From: Neocallimastix lanati (nom. inval.)
Lineage: Eukaryota; Neocallimastigomycota; Neocallimastigomycetes; Neocallimastigales; Neocallimastigaceae
Length of the DNA: 64,000 nucleotides
Direction of reading: 5' to 3'
NCBI GenBank assembly: GCA_016946835.1
Contig: JACVTC010000079.1
Location: forward strand, 1-64,000
Positions 55,810 through 64,000 of this stretch are shown here, in pieces. The notes under the pieces were generated by a model. That model saw only the letters and a program-made list of their open reading frames with translations, was not told the DNA's origin and ran no database searches. The translations under genes and the position numbers were made by a program. Position 1 is the first letter of the stretch; each line of letters opens with the position of its first letter.

Positions 55810-58800
55810 ATTTATGGCTATTAATATAATAATTATGAATCATTAATGAACAGAATCCTTTAAAAAAAAAAAAAAAAAATTAAAAAGAAGTGATATAAAT
55901 TTATTAAAATATATTCTATTTCAGCTTGATGTATATCATGAATTTTTATTTCAATTTATTTTTAAATAAGCAAACATAAAAAATAAATAAAAATTAAATA
56001 ATAAAAATATTATTAAAACTATTAGAATGATTATAAGATTATATCATAACAAAAAAGAAATAGAAAAAAAAAAAAAGCAAAATAAGGGAAAATTAACCTA
56101 CTTTAGTAAAATTGGATTAACCACTTTTTTATTTACTTAAAATTTTTTAATACTTTTTATTTTTATTCATTTATTTAATTTATCAGAATTTATGATAAAA
56201 TCGATATTTACTATTTATTATATAGTATTTTATTTTTATTTATTTATTTATTTTTTTTTTATTTTATAGTTCATAATTATAAATCTACAAAATTAAAAAA
56301 TAAAATAAATAAAAATAAAAATAAAAATTAATAACATTTAAACATTTTTATTATATTATATTATTTTATATAATATAAATGTTCTTATTCACAAATGTTT
56401 TTTTCAATACAAATTGTTTTATATTTTTTAAAAAAAAATTAATAAAAAAATTTTTTCTTTTATGTAATAAAAATATATATTGATAATATGCATTATATAT
56501 ATTAATTATATATATTGTTGATTGTGTTTAATATATTATACTATATTGTAAATATATGTTTATTTTAAAATTTTATAAATAGTATAATCATTTAAAATTT
56601 TTAATAAAAATTTTACTCATTATGGTAATTTAATTATTTCATTGGTTACACGATTGTATTTCTATTTTTTTATAATCTAAAAGTAAAAATATTTATTAAT
56701 AATATACAAAATTAATAATAATTTTATTTCGAAAAATATCAAAAACATTTTTTTTTAATAAAATAAATAAATAAAAAATAAAAAAAAAAAAAAAAAGAAT
56801 TTGAAACATTAAAATTTATATTACAAACTAATTATTATTAATTATTATAAATTTATTTGTATTCCATCATTTTCTATCCTTATACAAATAAAAATAAAAA
56901 AAAAATTAATAAATAGTATATTTTCAATGACTAAAATGAACTACTACTAGTTATAATAAAGCAATGTTTATTTATTAATTTATATCATGAACTGTTAATT
57001 TATTCATATATAATATATTGAAATTTTATTTAATTATTTATCAATTACATTATGGCTTTATTTTTAATATTATAATATTTATTATAAAAATTTTCTTTCG
57101 AGATTTTTATTTTTTAATACCTTTTTATATATTCATTTTTATTATAAATTATTTTAGCCATCAATAGTTGTACATTTTAAGATTTAATTATAATAAAAAA
57201 ATTGGTAATAATTAATCATAATTTTTTAATATGAACTTCATATATTATGATGTATTTAATATATTTAATTTATATTAATGTAATATATTGAATCCAATTT
57301 ATTTTATACTATTCAAATAAAATATTTCACTATTTAATTTTAAAGTTTTAGTAATAATATTATGTATTAAATTTATATATATGAATATTTATTATTATAT
57401 ATATGAATAGAAGTTTAATAATTTAAAAATAAAAAGTAAAAATAAATAATAATTAAATAATGATTATCATTATTAATCTTAATTTTTATTTTATTGATTT
57501 AAAAAAAAAAAAAATGAATAGATGAATAAATAAATAATTTATTAAATAAAAATAAATAATTATTTTTTTAATATTATTATTATTTTTAATTATGCCTATA
57601 TTTATATATTTTAATTTAAACCCAAAAAAGACATTAATGCCAAAGATAATTGAGACTTTTTGTTCAACAAAACTGAATAAAATAATATACATTATATATA
57701 TTTACATCCATAAAAACTAGTCTACCATGTACAATAATGGTAACTATTATAAATAATAAGTTTATGATATCTTTAATAGTAAATTTTATATATGTATGAA
57801 ATTAATATATTTTATATTATTAAAGATAAATAGTTATTAATACTTAATTATTAGAATTTATAATAAAAAAAAAAAAAAGTATTAATGTTATAACGATTTT
57901 AGTGATTATTTAATATATAGAATTTCGAAATTTTAACATTTCAGTTAAAGAATACTAAAAATAAAAAAACAAAAATTGATATAATTCTTTGGTACACTTT
58001 TTTTTTTTTTTTCATAATGAAAGTTATAGTAATACTATAATAAATATTTTATTTTGTATTATTATTAATTTTTTTTATTGTAATTATTTCTTTTTAATTA
58101 TAAAATATTGAATAAATTAAATATTATAACTATTATTTGAATTAAATTAATAAAACAAAGTAAAAAGAAAAAAAAAAAACATAAAGTTATATAATGATGT
58201 TTTTCTTAATATTATGAATACCTGTTAATTAATATGATAAACATTAAAACTATAAAAAAAGAAAACAAAAATTAAAACATAATAATAAAAATTAATAAAT
58301 ACATGTCATACTTTTAAAATTAGAAAAATAAAAATATATATATATATAATTTTATATTAGAGTTATTCCTAGTATTCCATTAGCAATATATTTATAAATA
58401 ATAATAATTTTGAAATGATTTAAAAAAAAATTAATATATATATTTATATTAATTTATTATAATTATTATTGTTTTTATCTAACTTTAAATAATATAATTA
58501 CTTTTTTTTTAAAAATAAAACAAAAGAGTTTTTTTCATTATTCTCATTCATTTATTATTTATTATATATGCCTTTATATGAATTAATACAATTTTTTTTC
58601 AAATTTTTTTTTTAATTTTTTTTATTCTTATTGTTAGCATTTTTAATTTTTTTTTTATTCTTATTAGTTTTTTAATTTTTAATTTTTTTTTTTTGCAATT
58701 ATTATTAATTATTGATGTCCCAAATCGGAATTAATTTTATATTTTTTTAAACATAAAAAATATATATAAAATAATAAAAAAAATATATATATATAGGAAA

Positions 58801-61800
58801 ACTTCATATATATATCTTTAATTCCATAAATATTATTATAATTATTATTATTATTTAGTATACTTTTAAAACCTTTGCTAGTGAATATATTGATAAAAAA
58901 ATGATAATTTTTTTCATACGAAATACACATTATTTTTTAAATAATTCTTATAAGGAGGTGGAATACTAATTTATTCTTATTTTGTTATTTTGTCGATAAG
59001 TAAAAAGAAGAATAGATAAGTGTATTATAAATTGAACTAAATAATATTTGATAATATTTTAAACATAATAAATTACTATTAAATATTAATTTATCATATC
59101 ATATAAATTATAGGAAAACTTGTAAATTGATATTTAGAAAATTGGAATTCTATTATAAGAAATAAGAATTCTAAATTTTTAATTTTTAAAGTTAATTAAA
59201 ATAAAATGTAATATATTACATATTATTATAATATATAATTTTTTAAAGTTGCCGTATATTATACAATATATATTATATATATCATTTCAATATAAGAACA
59301 TATAATTATTTTAAATTTATTTCTTCTACATTATATTAAAATTAAACTCTAATTTTTTAATGAATCATATATTAACAATATATATGTATGAATATTAATA
59401 TATATAAATATAGATTTAAAATAAAATTTATATTATTTAAACTTTATTTCTAATTAAATTTTTTTCTAAAAAAAAAAGGAATGTAATACAAATTAAAAAA
59501 TAGAACTAATAATTTCTTTGAAATATTTTATATATTAATAAATATAATTATTTTTTTTATATTTTAATTTAATGTTTTTCTTTTTAATAAATAAAGTTTT
59601 TTTTTTTAAAAAAAAATTTTTTTTTTTACGATGATTTTTTTTAATTATTAATTTATTTATATTTAATTTTTATTATATATATTTTTTTTAACATTTCATA
59701 CTACTTGAATTATTTAGTATAAATAATAAATATATATATAAACAATAAAGAATAATTACCTTCAATTAAGGATAATAGGAATCTACATTTAAAAAATATT
59801 TATAAAATGGATGTTCGTTTTAAAGCACATATTTTACTTACATGAATAAAATATTTTTTCGATAACTTAAATAATCAATTGTAAAATACATAAGAAATAT
59901 AAACTTTTTTTTTTTTTTATTTCTTAACCATCAAAAAACAAAAAAATTCAATTTTTATTATTTTCTTTTCATATATTTCTCTTTATATGTAATAATAATT
60001 TGTGTATATTGAATTATTCATAAATTCTATGGAGTCCTTTTTATCCGTATATACATTACAAACATATAAATTTAATTTAAATGACATTTATGTAATATGG
60101 ATAAAAATATGATATTACAATAAAAATAATAAAATATTATTTTTTAATTATTTAGTTTAACTGAATTAACTATATAAATGTTAAATAAATATAAATTTAT
60201 ATATCTATATTATTTTTTTTTTACTATTATTTTTACATATACAGTTATTGTAGTAATAAAATATATATATATATTTTGATTATTCATTAGTTAAAATTAT
60301 TAATGAATGACATATTACTACTCCTATTACTTTTATTTTAATATTAATGACATAACTATATAATTTTAATAATATATTAATGAAAAAAATGTTTTTTAAA
60401 ATTGTTGAAATTTTATATTCAAAATTATATTGTTGATAATAAATGCTGATAAAAATGTTGATAATTAATAATCTATTAAAATAATTTATCATTTATATAT
60501 ATAATTTATTTACATTTTATAACATTTAATGTTTATATTATTAAAAATATTAATTTTTTTTTTTTTTTTTTAATAATTAACTTTTAATCGTCATTATAAA
60601 GTTAATACAATTTAAACAAATTAAAATTTTTTTAAAGGATGACTTTATTGATATATATTAATAAATTGAATTATTAATAATAATAAAGTTTTTTTTATTT
60701 TATAAAACTATATTTTAATATAAATGAATTATCAAAAAATTATATATTTTTATATATTACACTATAGAGTAAAATAATATATTTCAATTGATTATGTTTA
60801 CAATTGATAATATATATTATAGTATATTATAATAATAATCAAGGTTTATTAAAAATGTAATACATATAATTTAGTTGTAATAAAAGAAATTAAATAATAT
60901 AAATTATAAAAAAAGTTTATATATATTATTATATATGAAATTTACTAAGATTTAATTTGTGTTCAGAACATTTTATTTATTATATAATAAAGTTTGTATA
61001 TTGTAATACATTAAATATATTATAAATATTCCTTATTTTTTAAAAATTATATTTATTTGCCTTTTTTTTTTTTTTTTTTAATTTTTTTTTACCTTTTATA
61101 TTAAATTAAATAATAAATAATTAAATATAGGTTAAATTAATACACCAATAAGTAGACATATTCAATATATTTAATAATAAAATATATATTATATATATAT
61201 TTATTATATATATATATTACCTGTTCATTATATTTATATAAATATATTTCATATATATTATATATTTAACATCTTCCTTTTTTTTTTTTTTATTCATTCT
61301 ACTTAGTTATGTACAATTCAAATGAAAAAGTATTCTTATTTAAATTTGCCATAAAAAATGGATATATTAGTATTATACTTCATTATTTTATCTCTTTCTA
61401 CTATATATATATTCAAATAATTTTACATCACCAAAATACCAATATATTAAAGTACAATAAATAATATACAAAATTTTAATTAAATGGTCTATCCTATTTA
61501 AAAAAAAATTATATTAAAATAAATTCAATAATAAAATAGAAAAAAAGTTTAAAATAAATTAAAATATATTTCAAATTAAATAGAAAAATTTTAAAATTAT
61601 TTTATTTTATTTCATTTTTTACTTTTTTTTTTTTTATAAATAAGATAAATAATCTCTTTTTTTTTTGTTTTTAATTTTTTTAATTTTTTTTTTTTTTTGT
61701 TTTTTTTTTTTGTTCTTTTTTTTTTTTTTTTTTATTATATTATATTATATTATAAAATTATTAAAAAGGAAGTTTTATAAAATAAAAGCTAAAACTTTTT

Positions 61801-62640
61801 ATGTTTTGTTAAATATATTATTAAATTCATTTTTGTAATAACTTATAAATTTTTTTTACTTTTATAGAAATTGAAGAAATATATAAATAAATTGATTTTA
61901 AAAGCAATATTGTATAGAAATAAAAATAAATAAAAGTATATAGAGAAAAAAAAGTTTTTATTACTATTATTTAGATAGACCAAGGTATATAATATATAAA
62001 TAGATATTATTAAATGATATTAAGTAGTCCGTAATTAAACTAGTCAGTAATTAAACATAAAAGCAAAACAAATAAACAAAGAAGATATTGAATCCAACAA
62101 AAAAAAAATAAAATAAAATAAAAGTAAGAATTCAAATAAAACTTATTTATTTATCATATAAAAATATAATAAAATATATATTCTTTTAATTAAAAATTAT
62201 AAAATATTGTGTATTAAAAAAAAAAAAAAATTAATAAATAATATATGAAATGTTTTATTTAAAAACACTGTTGGAGAACTGAGATTATATTAATGAAAAT
62301 AATAAAAAATAAAATATATATAGTTTATATATTAGTAAACTATAAAAGGAAATATTAGATTATTAAAGTATTAAAAAATTGTTTATTATTAATTTTATAT
62401 TAATATATTAATAATCAAAAAAAAAAAAAAAAAAAAAAAATAGAAATAGATAAAGCATTTGTATATGAATGACTTATTAAATTTTAATCTAATAATAAAT
62501 TTTAATTTATATAATGATAACTAATTAATATAATAATTATTTTTAATTATTTTTATTCTATTATAAATTATAGTTTTATTAAATATAGATATTAGTTAGA
62601 AATATATTTTATTACTTAGAGAATAAGAAAATTATTAAAG

Positions 62641-63945
62641 ATGTCTACCATAAATAGAGTTGAATACGATCAACGTAAGTATCATGAAATAATTAAGATG
62701 AAAATGTAGTAATAGAATATAAATTGATATATGTTATTATTCTATATTATATATAATAAAAAAAAAATAGAGAATCTTAGGATACCACAAGAGCCTCAAC
62801 AATACAAACAAGAAGAAGATATTGATGATTCTGAAGTCGAAGAAAGCCCAAAAGAAAAAAGAACTGGTAGAAGAAAAATTAAGATTGAATACATTGATGA
62901 TAAAAGTAGAAGACATATTACATTTAGTAAAAGAAAGGCTGGTATTATGAAGAAAGCTTATGAGCTCTCCACTTTAACTGGTACTCAAGTTTTATTATTA
63001 GTTGCATCTGAAACTGGTCATGTTTATACTTTTGCTACTACAAAACTTCAACCTTTAATTACTAAAACAGAAGGTAAAACTCTTATTCAATCCTGTTTAA
63101 ATGCTCCAGATGTTGCTACTGATAATATGAATTATCCAAGTGCTGCAGCAGCTACAGCAGCTAATTCAGGTAGTGCAAGTGTACAATCTTCACCAATATA
63201 TCGTCCTTCACCAGTTGCTGCAGCTGCTTCTACTATTCCTTCACCACAAAGTAATATTGTAAAAAATACAGCAGTTCAAGAAGCATCACCACAAACTATG
63301 CCCCAACAAAAAATTACTCTTCAATCCCAAATTTATAATGAAGGAAGTCCACAAGTTCAAGCTCAAAAACCAAATCCGGTTCAAAATACTGGTGGTGAAC
63401 AAGCTCCTGAAATTTTCAATGAGGAAAGAAAAATATTCCAACAACCATCTTATAATTCTACAACAACTCCAACAATGTCATATAATAATCTTAGTCCATT
63501 ACAAAATCCAAACTTTACACCACCAAGTTATCAACAAACTCCTCAACAACAACCCACTACTCCAAATAATCAATTAGCTTCTAATGCAATTCATGTTAAT
63601 TCCCCATATATGTATCAATATTCTTCTGCTAATGTACCAACTGCAGGTTATCAACCAGCTTATGGAAATATGGTCGGTTCAGCAACAGGTTACTTTACAC
63701 CAACTTCAGTGTCTTCACCACAAACTGGACCACAAAATCAACTTCCACAAGCTCAATCTATTCATCAACAAACCAATTCCTTATTAATGTCTTCCTTAAG
63801 ACAACAACCAACTCCACCACAATATCCAAATTCTTCATCACAACCACATCCACCTGCTACTCAAAGAACTTCACGAAGAGTACATCCATATCAACGTTCA
63901 CCAAGTAATCATACTGCTCCACCTACTCCTCAAAGTAGTCATTGA
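62641..63945 (+). CDS. SRF/MCM1-type MADS-box transcription factor
   Basis: Nuclear DNA-binding protein of the type I (SRF/MCM1) MADS family, which binds CArG-like boxes as a dimer and recruits partner factors. Exon 1 (62641-62674, MSTINRVEYDQ) joins through a 96-bp intron (donor GTAAGT, acceptor TAG) to exon 2 (62771-63945), giving 402 residues. The MADS box at about residues 45-102 reads GRRKIKIEYIDDKSRRHITF, then SKRKAGIMKKAYELSTLTGT, then QVLLLVASETGHVYTFATTK. The SAM-type extension LQPLI, then GKTLIQSCLNAPD, follows; this is nearly the same as animal SRF. The rest is a disordered Ala-, Gln- and Pro-rich region (AAAAATAAN, QQTPQQQPTTPNNQ), a likely activation domain. Another ATG-initiated frame starts in the intron at 62731, but the upstream ATG with a proper splice gives the better N-terminus. 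In yeasts Mcm1 controls mating and cell-cycle genes; targets here are unknown. Confidence 0.95.
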
Positions 63946-64000
63946 TTATTTTAAAATCATAAAAAAAAAAATTTTTTTTTTCTTTTTTCTTTTCATAATA
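63946..64000. other. 3' flank of the MADS gene
   Basis: Only A- and T-runs up to the window edge. Confidence 0.6.

Larger units (their letters stand above)
49520..62640. other. 13-kb gene-free AT-rich DNA with several hairpins
   Basis: No gene recognised. It contains inverted repeats at 50205-50285, 53929-53986 and 55755-55809, a 12-bp AATATAATTAAA tandem (about 52315-52368) and many homopolymers. Short ATG frames such as MATKELRSLNYFIKSNK (50628) and MAKDELKLDLYH (53193) start well but stop soon. The minus-strand frame at 58709-58930 (MCISYEKNYHFFINIFTSKG) has slightly gene-like composition but no support. The last few hundred bases should be the MADS-gene promoter. Confidence 0.5.

Overview
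The window is extremely A+T-rich nuclear DNA from a eukaryote. It has long poly-A, poly-T, AAT and TTTA tracts, short GT-AG introns inside almost every gene, Asn-rich coding insertions, and conserved eukaryotic genes (LSM3, ARPC4, an SRF/MCM1 MADS factor). Several features point to a fungus: the intron density, the 7TM-RGS receptor architecture, and a Cys-rich ectodomain of the CGxxCIPxxYxCC kind. The base composition and the very long AT-only intergenic stretches fit anaerobic gut fungi (Neocallimastigomycota) best. Dictyostelium-like amoebae were considered, but they usually have fewer introns and tighter gene spacing. The host is inferred, not proven.

Layout. 1-7.3 kb: two paralogous seven-transmembrane receptors with C-terminal RGS domains lie tail to tail, with matching intron positions and phases. 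9.3-10.2 kb: LSM3 in five exons, one of only 11 nt. 11.2-14.6 kb (minus strand): a multi-pass membrane protein with XK-related-like features and a long disordered tail, then a small single-pass Cys-rich surface protein. 17.4-18.5 kb (minus): ARPC4 of the Arp2/3 complex. 24.2-26.5 kb: a single-exon protein with an mpaB/rubber-oxygenase (DUF2236) domain and a C-terminal membrane anchor. 30.1-34.6 kb (minus): a 1191-residue proline-rich disordered protein carrying three different in-frame tandem repeat families. 34.6-62.6 kb: about 28 kb without a recognisable gene. 62.6-63.9 kb: an SRF/MCM1-type MADS-box transcription factor.

The gene-poor stretches hold the more unusual structures. These are a fold-back element with iterated 15-16 bp motifs inverted about 1.2 kb apart, an eroded miniature LTR element with a polypurine tract, and two GC-richer islands each bounded by a perfect direct repeat of 31-33 bp. 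There is also a short word repeated three times with poly-A after each copy, a 33-bp minisatellite, and several perfect hairpins.

No operon-like logic is expected in such a genome. Signalling (7TM-RGS), actin nucleation (ARPC4), mRNA decay/splicing (LSM3) and transcription (MADS) appear to be independent neighbours. I saw no tRNA, rRNA or CRISPR. Exon coordinates were assigned by eye from splice consensus, reading frame and similarity between paralogues or to known families.
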